Source: Variovorax paradoxus NBRC 15149 (GTDB lineage: Bacteria; Pseudomonadota; Gammaproteobacteria; Burkholderiales; Burkholderiaceae_C). From it: a stretch of 64,000 nucleotides of DNA. The stretch covers positions 992,001 through 1,056,000 of the forward strand of contig NZ_BCUT01000002.1 of NCBI RefSeq assembly GCF_001591365.1, in the 5' to 3' direction. Both the position numbers and the translations under genes were made by a program. The notes under the pieces were generated by a model. The model had not been told where the DNA came from, did not search any database, and saw only the letters and a program-made list of their open reading frames with translations. Positions within the stretch are counted from its first letter, which is position 1. Every line of letters starts with the position of its first letter. Below are positions 46,132 through 55,186 of the stretch, in pieces.

Positions 46132-47022
46132 ATGACCTCGGCTTCCACCACCCTGAAACCACCCGCCGCGGTGGATCATCGCGAACCGCTGACGGCCGCG
46201 CTTTCGCGCATGCTGCGCAACGGCGGGCTCATGGCCGCCGTGGTGCTGTACACGCTCTACTCCGCGCTGCCTTTTCTGTGGATCGGGACGATGTCGGTGC
46301 GCACGACCTCCGAGATCAGCGCCAACCACTTCGCATGGCCCGAAACCTTTCATTGGGAGAAGTTCCGCATCGCATGGGTGGATTCGAACTTTGCGCAGTA
46401 CTTCTGGAACAGCTCGCTCATCGTCGTTTCCGCGGTAGCCATCGTCACGCTGCTGGGCGCGGCGGCGGCGCATTGCCTGGCGCGCTACAACTTCCGCGGC
46501 AACCGGCTGGTCTACTTCATCCTGTTCAGCTCGATCGTCTTCCCGCCGCAGATCATCCTGATCTCGCTGTTCCAGGTGCTGGTGGAGTACGAGCTCTACA
46601 ACTCGCGGCTCGGCCTGATGATCGTGTACGTGAGCCTGCAGTTGCCGTTGACGGTGTACCTGCTCGAAGGCTTCTTCGCCCGCATTCCGCAGGACCTCTT
46701 CGACGCCGCCAAGATGGACGGGTATTCCGACTTCGAGATCTTCTGGCGCATCGTGCTGCCGGTGGGAATGCCGGCCATCGCGACCACCATCATCCTGAAC
46801 TTCATCCAGCTCTGGAACGAGTTCCTGTTCGCGGTGGTGCTGCTGAGCGACCAAGGCTCGCGCACGCTCCCCATCGGCATCCGTGCGTACATGGGGGACT
46901 ACTTCCAGGACATCGGGATGATCGCCACCGGCATGATGATCGCGGTCATTCCGGTGGTGGTGCTGTACGCCTTCTTCTCCGAGAAGCTCATTCAGGGCAT
47001 GACGGCCGGCGCCGTCAAGTGA
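46132..47022 (+). CDS. ABC sugar permease, second subunit (MalG-type)
   Basis: 296 residues, six membrane segments, with the EAA-type loop FDAAKMDGYSDFEIFWRIVL. It begins 4 nt after the first permease stop, so the pair is translated together. It ends with a short basic tail typical of MalG-like subunits. Confidence 0.92.
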   Translation: MTSASTTLKPPAAVDHREPLTAALSRMLRNGGLMAAVVLYTLYSALPFLWIGTMSVRTTSEISANHFAWPETFHWEKFRIAWVDSNFAQYFWNSSLIVVSAVAIVTLLGAAAAHCLARYNFRGNRLVYFILFSSIVFPPQIILISLFQVLVEYELYNSRLGLMIVYVSLQLPLTVYLLEGFFARIPQDLFDAAKMDGYSDFEIFWRIVLPVGMPAIATTIILNFIQLWNEFLFAVVLLSDQGSRTLPIGIRAYMGDYFQDIGMIATGMMIAVIPVVVLYAFFSEKLIQGMTAGAVK

Positions 47023-47074
47023 GCGCCGGGCCTTTCTTCTTCTCTTCCCAATTCCAACGACCGGGGCACAAACC

Positions 47075-48193
47075 GTGGCAGCAGTCCATCTCGAAAACAT
47101 CTTCAAGCGCTACAAGGGCACGGCGCAGCCCGCCGTCGACGACGTGTCGCTGTCCGTGCAGGACGGCGAATTCATGGTCCTGCTCGGCCCCTCGGGCTGC
47201 GGGAAGTCGACCACGCTGCGCATGATCGCGGGGCTGGAGGCGATCAGCGAAGGCTCGCTGGCCATCGACACGCGCAAGGTCAACGAGGTGCCCGCCAAGG
47301 ACCGCGACATTGCCATGGTGTTCCAGTCCTATGCGCTCTATCCGCACATGACGGTGGCCGACAACCTGTCGTTCGGACTTCGAAGGCGCAAGGTGGATAG
47401 CCAGCAGATTGCCGCACGCGTGAAGTCGGCCGCCGGCATCCTGGGCCTGAACGAGCTGCTGGCGCGTAAGCCCGCGGCGCTGTCGGGTGGGCAGCGGCAG
47501 CGCGTGGCGCTCGGCCGCGCGATCGTGCGCGAGCCCAAGGTCTTCCTGTTCGACGAGCCGCTGTCGAACCTCGACGCGGCGCTGCGGGTGAACACACGCA
47601 ACGAGCTGGTGCGGCTGCACCGCCGGCTGGGCGCGACCATGATCTATGTGACGCATGACCAGGTCGAGGCCATGACCATGGGCCAGCGGATCTGCGTCAT
47701 GAACAAGGGCAAGGTGGCCCAGGTCGGCAAGCCGCTGGACGTCTACCGCGCGCCGGCCGATGCCTTCGTCGCCCGTTTTCTCGGCAACCCGCCGATGAAC
47801 ATCCTGAAGGCGCGCATCGTGCAGGGCCCGTCCTCTGCTGTCGCGGCACTGGGCGGGAGCGAACTTCCACTGGCCCGCTGGGCCCGCGCCGCGCTGCCTC
47901 CGGCGAGTGAACTGCTGGTTGGCGTGCGGCCCGAGGAACTGCAATTGCACGAGGCCCGCGAGGGCGTCGGCACGCTGCGGGGCGTGGTCTCGGCCATCGA
48001 GCCGCTGGGTGCGGAGACGCTCCTCATGGTCTCGCTGGAGGGCGATGCCGGCGATGTCATGGCCCGCCTGCACCGCGATGTGAAAAGCAGCATCGGCGAT
48101 CGCGTGGGCCTGACCATTCCGGACGAGGCGCTTTATCTGTTCGATGCCTTCACGGAGAAGGCGATCCCCGCCGCCGACGTGGGCGCGCCATGA
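47075..48193 (+). CDS. ABC transporter ATPase of the MalK/UgpC type
   Basis: 372 residues starting with GTG at 47075. Walker A LLGPSGCGKSTT, Q-loop VFQSYALYPHM, signature ALSGGQRQRVALGRA, Walker B VFLFDEPLSNLD and the H-loop THDQ are all intact. A C-terminal TOBE region (LLVGVRPEELQLHEA) suggests regulatory contacts as in MalK. It powers the preceding permeases. Its stop overlaps the oxidoreductase start by four bases. Confidence 0.94.
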   Translation: MAAVHLENIFKRYKGTAQPAVDDVSLSVQDGEFMVLLGPSGCGKSTTLRMIAGLEAISEGSLAIDTRKVNEVPAKDRDIAMVFQSYALYPHMTVADNLSFGLRRRKVDSQQIAARVKSAAGILGLNELLARKPAALSGGQRQRVALGRAIVREPKVFLFDEPLSNLDAALRVNTRNELVRLHRRLGATMIYVTHDQVEAMTMGQRICVMNKGKVAQVGKPLDVYRAPADAFVARFLGNPPMNILKARIVQGPSSAVAALGGSELPLARWARAALPPASELLVGVRPEELQLHEAREGVGTLRGVVSAIEPLGAETLLMVSLEGDAGDVMARLHRDVKSSIGDRVGLTIPDEALYLFDAFTEKAIPAADVGAP

Positions 48194-49227
48194 CGAAGCC
48201 CTTGCGCGTGGGCCTGGTCGGCGCAGGTTGGGTCAGCTCGCACCATCTTGCGGGTTGGCGGGCGCTCGAAAGGCAGGCCGTGGTCGTGGCCATCGCCGAC
48301 CCGAACATCGCCAACGCCGAGGCGCGTGCACGCGAGTTCGGCATCGCCCGGGTCTTTGCGAGCGCGCAGGAGATGCTTGACGCGATGCCTCTTGATGCGG
48401 TCGACGTGGCGGCGCCGCGCGAATTCCATGCGGCCATCGTGCGCGCCGCGGCAGAGCGTGGCCTGGCCGTGCTGTGCCAGAAGCCCCTGGCTCCCACGCT
48501 CGCCGAAGCCCGTGCACTGGCCGACGAAGTGGCGCCCAGGTGCCGGCTCATGGTCCACGAGAACTGGCGCTTCCGTCGCTGTTACCGCGACCTCGCGGGA
48601 TGGCTCGCGGAGGGCCGCATCGGAGACGTGGTCCAGGCGAGCATGACCTTGATGACCTCCGGCCTGCTGCCCGACGAGGCCGGCAGGCTGCCTGCGCTCG
48701 AGCGCCAGCCCTTCATCGCGGGTCTGGAGCGCGCACTGGTGATGGAGATACTGATCCACCACATCGACACGTTGCGCTTTCTGCTGGGCGAACTGACGCT
48801 GGTGCATGCGCGGCTCGGGCGCGCGAGCCCGGTGATGCGCGGCGAGGACCGGGCCTTCCTGTCCTTCGAGACCACGTTGCAGGCCCCGGTGGCGCTGCTG
48901 GCCAACCTGTCGGTGCACGGCCGCGCGCCGGCCCAGGCCGACCGGCTGACCCTGGTCGGCACCAAGGGGACCATCGAGCTCGAGGACGACACGCTGCGCT
49001 GCCTGGGTGCACAGCCTGCTGAGCTGCGCTACGACCTGCCCGCGTGCTATCTCGCCTCCTACGCGGCAACGATCGCGCATTTTGTCGACAGCGTACGCAA
49101 TGGCCGCGCCTTCGAGACCGAGCCGGCCGACAACCTGCGCACGCTGGCGCTGGTCGAGGCGGTGTATCGGCAAGGGGAAACTGCGAGCGAAGCCTTCCTG
49201 GAACGGACGCCGCGGATCGGGGCCTGA
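48190..49227 (+). CDS. Gfo/Idh/MocA-family oxidoreductase
   Basis: 345 residues. An N-terminal NAD(P)-binding fold (RVGLVGAGWVSSHHLAGW), the EKP-like motif as QKPLAPT and a C-terminal substrate domain (MEILIHHIDTLRFLLGE) define the family. These enzymes oxidise sugars, inositols or their derivatives. It is the last gene of the importer operon, so it probably works on the imported compound. Confidence 0.9.
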   Translation: MTKPLRVGLVGAGWVSSHHLAGWRALERQAVVVAIADPNIANAEARAREFGIARVFASAQEMLDAMPLDAVDVAAPREFHAAIVRAAAERGLAVLCQKPLAPTLAEARALADEVAPRCRLMVHENWRFRRCYRDLAGWLAEGRIGDVVQASMTLMTSGLLPDEAGRLPALERQPFIAGLERALVMEILIHHIDTLRFLLGELTLVHARLGRASPVMRGEDRAFLSFETTLQAPVALLANLSVHGRAPAQADRLTLVGTKGTIELEDDTLRCLGAQPAELRYDLPACYLASYAATIAHFVDSVRNGRAFETEPADNLRTLALVEAVYRQGETASEAFLERTPRIGA

Positions 49228-49367
49228 ATCGGCACCCGGCCGCGCGCCCGCAATTGAAATTTATTGTTGGCGCACCCGGCCCAGATACAGAGGGATACGC
49301 AAGCCGGTCGCAGGGCTGCCGGTGCGCCGAACAATGGCTCCATCACTTCGCAACCATGGAGCCCCCG

Positions 49368-50390
49368 ATGACCGCTTTTCCCCTGCTGCCCCGCCGTTCC
49401 TTCCTTGCCAAGGCGGCGCTCGGCATGGCCGCCGCCCAGCTGGCCCCGATCGTTCCCGCCTTCGCCCAGTCCGCGGGTACGCCGAGCCTCCGGCGCCTCG
49501 AGCCGCTCAAGAGCATCGACGCGGGCTCGCTCAACATCGGCTACTACGAGGCCGGCCCGGCCGACGGCGCCCCCGTGATTCTTCTTCACGGCTGGCCCTA
49601 CGACATCCACATGTTCGTCGACGTCGCCCCGCAGCTTGCGGCCGCGGGCTTTCGCGTGATCGTGCCGTACCTGCGCGGCTACGGCAGCACCCGCTTCCTG
49701 TCGGCCCGCACGCCGCGCAACGGGCAGCAGTCGGTGGTCGCCGTGGACATCATCGCGCTGATGGACGCGCTGAAGATCAAGGCCGCCACCGTGGCCGGCT
49801 GCGACTGGGGCGCGCGCACGGCCTGCATCATGGCCGCGCTGTGGCCGGAGCGCGTGAAGGCGCTGGTGTCGGTCAGCGGCTATCTCATCGGCAGCCAGCA
49901 GGCCGGCAAGGCCCCGCTGCCGCCCGCGGCCGAGCTGCAGTGGTGGTACCAGTACTACTTTGCGACCGAGCGCGGCCGCCTGGGCTACGAGAAGAACCGC
50001 CACGACTTCGCCAAGCTCATCTGGCAGCTGGCCTCGCCGAAGTGGAACTTCGATGCGGCCACCTTCGAGCGCAGCGCCGTGGCCTTCGAGAACCCCGACC
50101 ACGTGGCCATTACGGTCCACAACTACCGCTGGCGCCTGGGCCTGGCCGACGGCGAGGCCAAGTACCAGGCGCTCGAGGACCGGCTGGCCAAGGCGCCGGT
50201 GATCGGCGTGCCGACCATCACGCTCGAAGGCGACGCCAACGGCGCACCGCATCCGGAGCCCGGCACCTACGCGAAGAAGTTCTCGGGAACCTACGAGCAC
50301 CGGCTGGTCAGCGGCGGCATCGGCCACAACCTGCCGCAGGAAGCGCCCGAGGCCTTTGCCAAGGCGGTGCTCGACGTGGCGCGCGGCTGA
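49368..50390 (+). CDS. Tat-exported alpha/beta hydrolase
   Basis: 340 residues from MTAFPLLPRRSFLAKAALGM; GGAG is well placed before this ATG, so it is preferred to the one four codons earlier. The RRSFLAK signal indicates Tat export. HGWPYDIHMF, elbow AGCDWGARTACI with Asp nucleophile, and GGIGHNLPQEAP with the histidine match epoxide hydrolase or dehalogenase-like enzymes. The usual HDWG is CDWG here. The aldehyde dehydrogenase gene follows 13 nt later. Confidence 0.85.
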   Translation: MTAFPLLPRRSFLAKAALGMAAAQLAPIVPAFAQSAGTPSLRRLEPLKSIDAGSLNIGYYEAGPADGAPVILLHGWPYDIHMFVDVAPQLAAAGFRVIVPYLRGYGSTRFLSARTPRNGQQSVVAVDIIALMDALKIKAATVAGCDWGARTACIMAALWPERVKALVSVSGYLIGSQQAGKAPLPPAAELQWWYQYYFATERGRLGYEKNRHDFAKLIWQLASPKWNFDAATFERSAVAFENPDHVAITVHNYRWRLGLADGEAKYQALEDRLAKAPVIGVPTITLEGDANGAPHPEPGTYAKKFSGTYEHRLVSGGIGHNLPQEAPEAFAKAVLDVARG

Positions 50391-50403
50391 GGCGGCGGAC
50401 CCC

Positions 50404-51834
50404 ATGTGGAACATCGACCAGGCCTACATCGATGGCGCCTTCGTGCCCGTGCAGGGCAGCGAGCGGCTGGAGATCTGCAACCCCGCGACCGAGCGGGCCA
50501 TCGGCACGGTGACGTTGGCGAACCGCGAGGATGCGAAGCGCGCCATTGCCGCGGCGAACCGCGCCCAGCCGGCGCTCGCGCGAAGCACCAGGGCGCAGCG
50601 CATCGACATGCTCCGGCGCCTCGAGGCCGCGGTGCTGGCACGCACCGACCGGATCCGCGAAGCCACCATCGAGGAGTACGGCGGCCCGCTGGCCCGCTCG
50701 CAGTGGGTCAGCAACTACGCCTCGCAATGCTTCGCCACCACGGCGCAGGCGCTGCGGGACTACGCCTTCGAGCGCCGCCTGGGCGAGGCCACCGTGGTGA
50801 TGGAACCGGTCGGCGTCGCCGGCCTCATTGCGCCCTGGAACGCCGCCGCCGGAAGCATCTGCAGCAAGCTGGCTTCGGCCATTGCCGCGGGCTGCGCCTC
50901 GGTCGTCAAGCCGAGCGAGCTGGGCCCGCTGCAGGCGCAGGCCGTGACCGAGGCGCTGCACGACGCGGGCCTGCCGCCTGGCGTCTTCAATGTGCTGCTC
51001 GGGCGCGGCAGCGATGTGGGCGACGAGATCGCCACCAGTGCGGGCATCGCGAAGATCTCGTTCACCGGCTCCACGCAGACCGGAAAGCTCATTGCGCGCG
51101 CGGGCGTCGACACCATGAAGCGCGTGAGCCTCGCGCTCTCGGGCAAGTCGGCCACCCTGGTGCTGGACGACGCCGACCTGGCCGCCACGCTGCCCCTGGC
51201 ACTGAACGCCGCCTTCATGAACAACGGCCAGGCCTGCGTGGCGGGCACGCGCCTGCTGATCCCGCGCGTGCACATGAAAGCCGCCATTGAACAGGTGCGA
51301 GCGGCGGCGGCCGCCCTGCGCGTGGGCGATCCGCGCGATCCTGCCACCGCGGTCGGACCGCTCGCGAGCCAGGCGCAGTTCGATCGCGTGCAGCACTTCA
51401 TCCGCCGCGGCCTGGCGCAGGGCGCCACCCTCGTGGCCGGCGGCGAGGGCCGGCCGGACGGTTTCGAGCGGGGCTGGTTCGTGCGGCCTACCGTGTTCGC
51501 AGAGGTGCGCAACGACATGGACATTGCGCGCGAGGAGATCTTCGGGCCGGTGCTCTCGATGATCGGCTATGGCGATGAGGACGAAGCCATCGGCATCGCG
51601 AACGACTCGCCGTACGGCTTGCAGGCCTACGTCTTCTCGTCCGACGCGCAGCGTGCCCTGCGCGTGGCCTCGCGGCTGCGGGCCGGCACCGTGCTGGTCA
51701 ATCGCATCGCGCCCGAGCTGGCCGCGCCCTTTGGCGGCGTCAAGCAGTCGGGCGTCGGCAGGGAGTTCGGTGTCTTCGGCATGGAGGCTTTCCTGGAGCC
51801 AAAGACCATTGCCGCCGCGGACGGCATTGCGTGA
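50404..51834 (+). CDS. Aldehyde dehydrogenase family protein lacking the general-base glutamate
   Basis: 476 residues. The NAD-binding and catalytic regions are visible: PWNAAAGSICSKLASA, FTGSTQTGK, and the catalytic cysteine C278 in NNGQACVAGTR. The motif that normally reads LELSGKS has Ala at residue 244 (LALSGKS, codon GCG at 51133-51135), so the deacylating glutamate is absent. The enzyme may be impaired, act as an acylating or esterase-like variant, or have another base. It lies in an operon with the exported hydrolase, 13 nt upstream. Confidence 0.88.
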   Translation: MWNIDQAYIDGAFVPVQGSERLEICNPATERAIGTVTLANREDAKRAIAAANRAQPALARSTRAQRIDMLRRLEAAVLARTDRIREATIEEYGGPLARSQWVSNYASQCFATTAQALRDYAFERRLGEATVVMEPVGVAGLIAPWNAAAGSICSKLASAIAAGCASVVKPSELGPLQAQAVTEALHDAGLPPGVFNVLLGRGSDVGDEIATSAGIAKISFTGSTQTGKLIARAGVDTMKRVSLALSGKSATLVLDDADLAATLPLALNAAFMNNGQACVAGTRLLIPRVHMKAAIEQVRAAAAALRVGDPRDPATAVGPLASQAQFDRVQHFIRRGLAQGATLVAGGEGRPDGFERGWFVRPTVFAEVRNDMDIAREEIFGPVLSMIGYGDEDEAIGIANDSPYGLQAYVFSSDAQRALRVASRLRAGTVLVNRIAPELAAPFGGVKQSGVGREFGVFGMEAFLEPKTIAAADGIA

Positions 51835-52033
51835 AAAGGTGGGTGCCGGTGGCGGGCCGCGTGCTGGCTGTTGCCGATGCCGACATGGCCAGGCCGCCAC
51901 CTGGGTACCCATCCGATGCGCTCGACCGGGCGCTTGTCGTACGATAGCTGCTGGCCGCTGCGGCTTTGAGAGAACTCTCCAGGGCCATTCGCCAGGTCAG
52001 GCAGCAGCCGATCAGACGTACTGCCATCGTGAC

Positions 52034-52942
52034 ATGAGCCCGGTATTCCTTTTGCTTGTTCATGCGGATCCACAGCAGGCAAAGCGCTTGCTGCGGCGGC
52101 TGGTTTCGGTCGGCCGCTGCATTGTCCATGTCGATGCCAAGGCCGAGCTTTCCGCGTTCCGGATCGACGATCCGCGCGTAAGTTACGTGAAGGACCGTGT
52201 CGATGTGCGCTGGGGCGCCATCTCCCAGGTCGATGCCACCCTGAAGCTCATGCGCACCGCGCTCGCGGAATGCGAGGTGTCGCAGGTGAGCCATTTCATG
52301 CTGCTTTCGGGCAACTGCTATCCCTTGCGCCCGCTGGAAGAATTCCGCACCTTCTCGCAGCTGCATGTCGACACGAACTTCATCAAGATGATTCCGCTGG
52401 CAAGCACGCGCAAACTGCATGAGCGAGTCCGCCACTTCTGGTTCTACCAGGACCTTCCCGTGGATGGACGGAAATTCACCCTGGTGCGGCTGTCGCGCGG
52501 CCTTCTGCAATTCGTCGGCAAGCTCGGGCGCCGGTCGTTCCCGCTCTTTGCGCAGTGGCACTTCGGTTCCCAATGGTGGGCGCTGACCCCTGAAGCCGTG
52601 AGCTACCTCGTGTCGTATCCGCATGAAACGTCCGTGAAGCGATTCCTTCGGTTCTCCAAGGCGCCCGACGAAATCTACTTTCATACGCTGCTTGCAAACT
52701 CCCCGCTGCAGCACACCGTGGAGCCCGTCAGCGGAAGCGGCGTCTGGGACGCGGCGAACCTGCACCTGATCGATCCCTCGCTGTCGCGGTGGTTCCACAC
52801 GTCGGACTACGAGGAGATCGTCGCGTCGGGCATGTGGTTCGTGCGCAAGGTTGGCAGCGGCGTCTCCAGCGATCTGTGCGACAGGCTGGACCGCAACGGC
52901 AATCACAACCTGGTTGCGGAAGCGGGCGAGGAGGCGGCCTAG
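52034..52942 (+). CDS. Core-2/I-branching-type beta-1,6-N-acetylglucosaminyltransferase-like protein
   Basis: 302 residues. FLLLVHADPQQAKRLLRRL, IVHVDAK, HFMLLSGNCYPLRPLEEF and GSQWWALTPEAVSYLVSYP match the family-14 glycosyltransferase pattern, and APDEIYFHTLLANSP follows. No signal or membrane segment is seen, so it is cytosolic. In bacteria such enzymes decorate surface polysaccharides; the substrate is unknown. It starts 199 nt after the aldehyde dehydrogenase gene. Confidence 0.82.
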   Translation: MSPVFLLLVHADPQQAKRLLRRLVSVGRCIVHVDAKAELSAFRIDDPRVSYVKDRVDVRWGAISQVDATLKLMRTALAECEVSQVSHFMLLSGNCYPLRPLEEFRTFSQLHVDTNFIKMIPLASTRKLHERVRHFWFYQDLPVDGRKFTLVRLSRGLLQFVGKLGRRSFPLFAQWHFGSQWWALTPEAVSYLVSYPHETSVKRFLRFSKAPDEIYFHTLLANSPLQHTVEPVSGSGVWDAANLHLIDPSLSRWFHTSDYEEIVASGMWFVRKVGSGVSSDLCDRLDRNGNHNLVAEAGEEAA

Positions 52943-53034
52943 CCGTGGGCGCCGGCTTCGGCCCGGCGATCCTCGTCGGTCCCGAAGGCAGAATACGAGC
53001 CGGGAGCGGTCGTCCGGCCGCAGGAGGGCAGCGC

Positions 53035-53148
53035 ATGAAGATCGAACCACGCGGCGCTCGCCGTCGCCGCCTGCGGTTTCTGCGCCACTCGGTTTGGCGA
53101 CAGCTTCTGGGCCAATCTGCGGTGGCTGCAGTAGAGCACTTGCCATGA
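53035..53148 (+). CDS. Possible 37-residue Arg-rich peptide coupled to a membrane protein
   Basis: MKIEPRGARRRRLRFLRHS and so on, starting 9 nt after a strong AGGAGG site. The TGA overlaps the next ATG by four bases. It is highly basic and unrecognised. The strong ribosome site and overlap suggest it is translated, perhaps only as a coupling leader. Confidence 0.42.
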   Translation: MKIEPRGARRRRLRFLRHSVWRQLLGQSAVAAVEHLP

Positions 53149-53414
53149 GATGGTTGGAACTGCTGCGCAGCGTTCTGCGCGTGCTGTGGTGGGCCGTGGC
53201 AGCGGCCCTGCCGGTTGTGCAATACCGTTTCCACGAAAGCTACCGCCGCGCAATCGGGTGCCCCGCCACACCGGATTGCTACGTGCCAGGCGCCGAGCTC
53301 CTGATCGACATGCTGCTTCTCGCCGCGGCTTCGGCTGTGGTGCTCTGGCCGCTCTGCGCGTGGTACGCCATCGTCAAGCCATGGCTGGCCCGCCGGGCAT
53401 CGCTCAAACAGTGA
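53145..53414 (+). CDS. Hypothetical two-segment membrane protein
   Basis: 89 residues with a hydrophobic segment at about 5-25 (LRSVLRVLWWAVAAALP) and another at about 52-72 (LLIDMLLLAAASAVVLW), separated by a loop containing two cysteines (GCPATPDCYVPG) that could form a periplasmic disulfide. It is unrecognised. It follows the small Arg-rich frame by a four-base overlap and precedes the next gene by 15 nt. Confidence 0.65.
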   Translation: MRWLELLRSVLRVLWWAVAAALPVVQYRFHESYRRAIGCPATPDCYVPGAELLIDMLLLAAASAVVLWPLCAWYAIVKPWLARRASLKQ

Positions 53415-53429
53415 CAGGAACTGCATCGG

Positions 53430-54086
53430 ATGTTCTTTTCTCGCAAACCGGCGCCGCCTTCCTCGAGGCTCATGCAACTCCACGAATACATCGACCTGCT
53501 CCACGGAGGCACCGAGGATCACGCCGGAAGCGATGCGGTCAAGCAAGGCGCCATGGCGCTTGCGCACAGCCTTCGCGGCCCCCTGCAATTGAAGGCATGG
53601 ACGGCTCCGCCATTGGCGCAGGTCTTTGCCCGCCGCTCGCAGGCGCAGGATGCATTGCTGGTCCATGTGCCCCTCGACATCCGCGATTGCTTCCTGATCG
53701 CCATCTTCAGGAACGGTGCGCCCACCGCACAGGAACATCTTCTTTTCGACATCGGTGCGGAATACCAGGAGCCCATGCTGGAGTGCCCCGAGCTCGGTGT
53801 GGCCGAGCCGGCGAACGAAGCCAACATCCGCCACTGGATTCCATTGCTGCAGGACAGCCCGTCGGCGTTCGCAATCGTTGAGCGGCGCGGCGGAACCTAC
53901 ATGCAGGTGTTCGCCGACGCCGAGGGCTTTCATCTGGAGCATCAGCTGGTCACTCCCGGGGCGCACTACCGCGCGGCCGAGCCGGTCAGCGCCGAGGAAG
54001 CCGTCGGCATCCTGGTGTCCTATGCGTGCGAAAAATACGAGTGGGCCTACAAGCCCTGGGAGTGGCTCGAGCTGCAGGGCATGTGA
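53430..54086 (+). CDS. Hypothetical soluble protein
   Basis: 218 residues (MFFSRKPAPPSSRLMQLH), with no signal peptide or membrane segment. Mixed alpha/beta composition with segments LLVHVPLDIRDCFLIAIF and YACEKYEWAYKPWEWLEL. It is unrecognised. Position after the small membrane protein suggests a shared unit, but no job can be assigned. Confidence 0.62.
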   Translation: MFFSRKPAPPSSRLMQLHEYIDLLHGGTEDHAGSDAVKQGAMALAHSLRGPLQLKAWTAPPLAQVFARRSQAQDALLVHVPLDIRDCFLIAIFRNGAPTAQEHLLFDIGAEYQEPMLECPELGVAEPANEANIRHWIPLLQDSPSAFAIVERRGGTYMQVFADAEGFHLEHQLVTPGAHYRAAEPVSAEEAVGILVSYACEKYEWAYKPWEWLELQGM

Positions 54087-54173
54087 TCCGTCTTGCTGCG
54101 GCGGGGTAGATGGACTCTGCAGAAATGAATCCACCTGGACGAGACCTGCTTGCAAACAGCATAAACTTCTCCC

Positions 54174-54433
54174 ATGAGCACCATGACGTATCCCTGCCGG
54201 AAGCCATGAAGTCGTTCGTGGACGAGCAAATGTTCGAATGCGGCCACGGCACAAGCAGTGAGGATGTGCACGAGATCATCCGAAAGGACCAGCAGCGGCT
54301 CCAGCTGCGTAGTCTGCTGCTCCAAGGAGGCCTCTCGGCGCCCGTCGCAGTGGTAGACGCGGCCCATTTCGATGGCTTGCGCGAGAGAGTGTGCGATGTG
54401 GGCAAAAAGGTGGGCAAGGCCGGCGGCAGGTGA
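54174..54433 (+). pseudogene. ParD-like antitoxin gene with a one-base deletion near its start
   Basis: The frame around DVSLPEAMKSFVDEQ, GTSSEDVHEIIRKDQQR and LRSLLLQGG is the ParD/CopG antitoxin pattern. The normal start would be ATGAGCACCATG followed by AAC-GTA-TCC, but here the bases read ATGACGTATCC. One A appears lost at about 54186, so the start and body are in different frames. The body remains open from 54110 through an unrelated N-terminus. No ParE toxin gene follows. The end (GKKVGKAGGR) is also not typical. Confidence 0.65.
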
Positions 54434-54508
54434 CGGCGAAAGCAATCATCCCGACGACTCACTTGCGATTTCCGCACGCGCCTGAGCGTCACAGCCGGTG
54501 CTCCCGCG

Positions 54509-54640
54509 CTAACGCTCCAGAAAGAGATCGGCAATCACCGACCTCAGCCACCTGTTGGAAGGGTCCTGCTGATACCGCTCGTGCCAGTGCTGCTTGACGG
54601 CGAACCCCGGCAGCGTGAAGGGCGGCTTGAACACCTCCAC
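54509..54640 (-). pseudogene. C-terminal remnant of a LysR-type regulator
   Basis: The last 43 codons before 54509 (FTLPGFAVKQHWHERYQQDP then SNRWLRSVIADL) match the C-terminal block typical of LysR regulators, WHERF-x-DP-x-RWLR. Upstream the frame loses similarity within about 20 codons, and no HTH is present. I see no other gene in 54434-54869. Confidence 0.6.
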
Positions 54641-54869
54641 TTTAGCGATCCGCAGCAAGGTTTCGGCCACGCGCTCAACGACTCGCCTGAGTTCATCAAG
54701 CGCTTCGAGGTCGACGTCCAGGCGGCGGTGGGGCCTTGCGGGTTCAGCATCCGTCGCTGGCTTGACGCACGCCCCGTTCCATCTCAAGGCGGGATGCGAC
54801 GGGGCCTTGGCAAGGATGAAATAAAGGCAGGCTTCGCGAGCAGTTCCGCGATCGCTCCATGCCCGAGGG

Positions 54870-55163
54870 TTACGCACCCACCAGCACGCGGGTTCGCACC
54901 GACTTGCGCACGACCCAGTCGCGCGTCATCGCGTCGAACGCAAGGAAGTGCGGCGCAGCCAGGTGGGCCTCGATGGCCGCTGGATCGTCGTACAGCTCGT
55001 AGAGGAAGAAGGCGCCAGGGTCGGCCGGGTCGCGGCATACATCGAAGCGGCTGCAACCCGGCTCGTCGCCGAGCGAACGCTGCGCATTGTGTGCGATGGC
55101 TTCGGCAAAGGCTTCGGCTCGCTCGGGGTGGATCTGGAAGTCGACGAGCAGTGCGTGGGTCAT
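54870..55163 (-). CDS. Antibiotic biosynthesis monooxygenase (ABM)-fold protein
   Basis: 97 residues from MTHALLVDFQIHPERAEAF. A ferredoxin-like ABM pattern follows: SLGDEPGCSRFDVCRDPADP, FFLYELYDDPAAIEAHLAAP. Such small dimeric proteins act as cofactor-free monooxygenases or as quinone- or heme-related enzymes. It is 23 nt after the Bug receptor gene in a common unit with the dehydrogenase. Confidence 0.87.
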   Translation of the reverse strand: MTHALLVDFQIHPERAEAFAEAIAHNAQRSLGDEPGCSRFDVCRDPADPGAFFLYELYDDPAAIEAHLAAPHFLAFDAMTRDWVVRKSVRTRVLVGA

Positions 55164-55186
55164 GATTTTCAATCTTTCCGTCGGCG

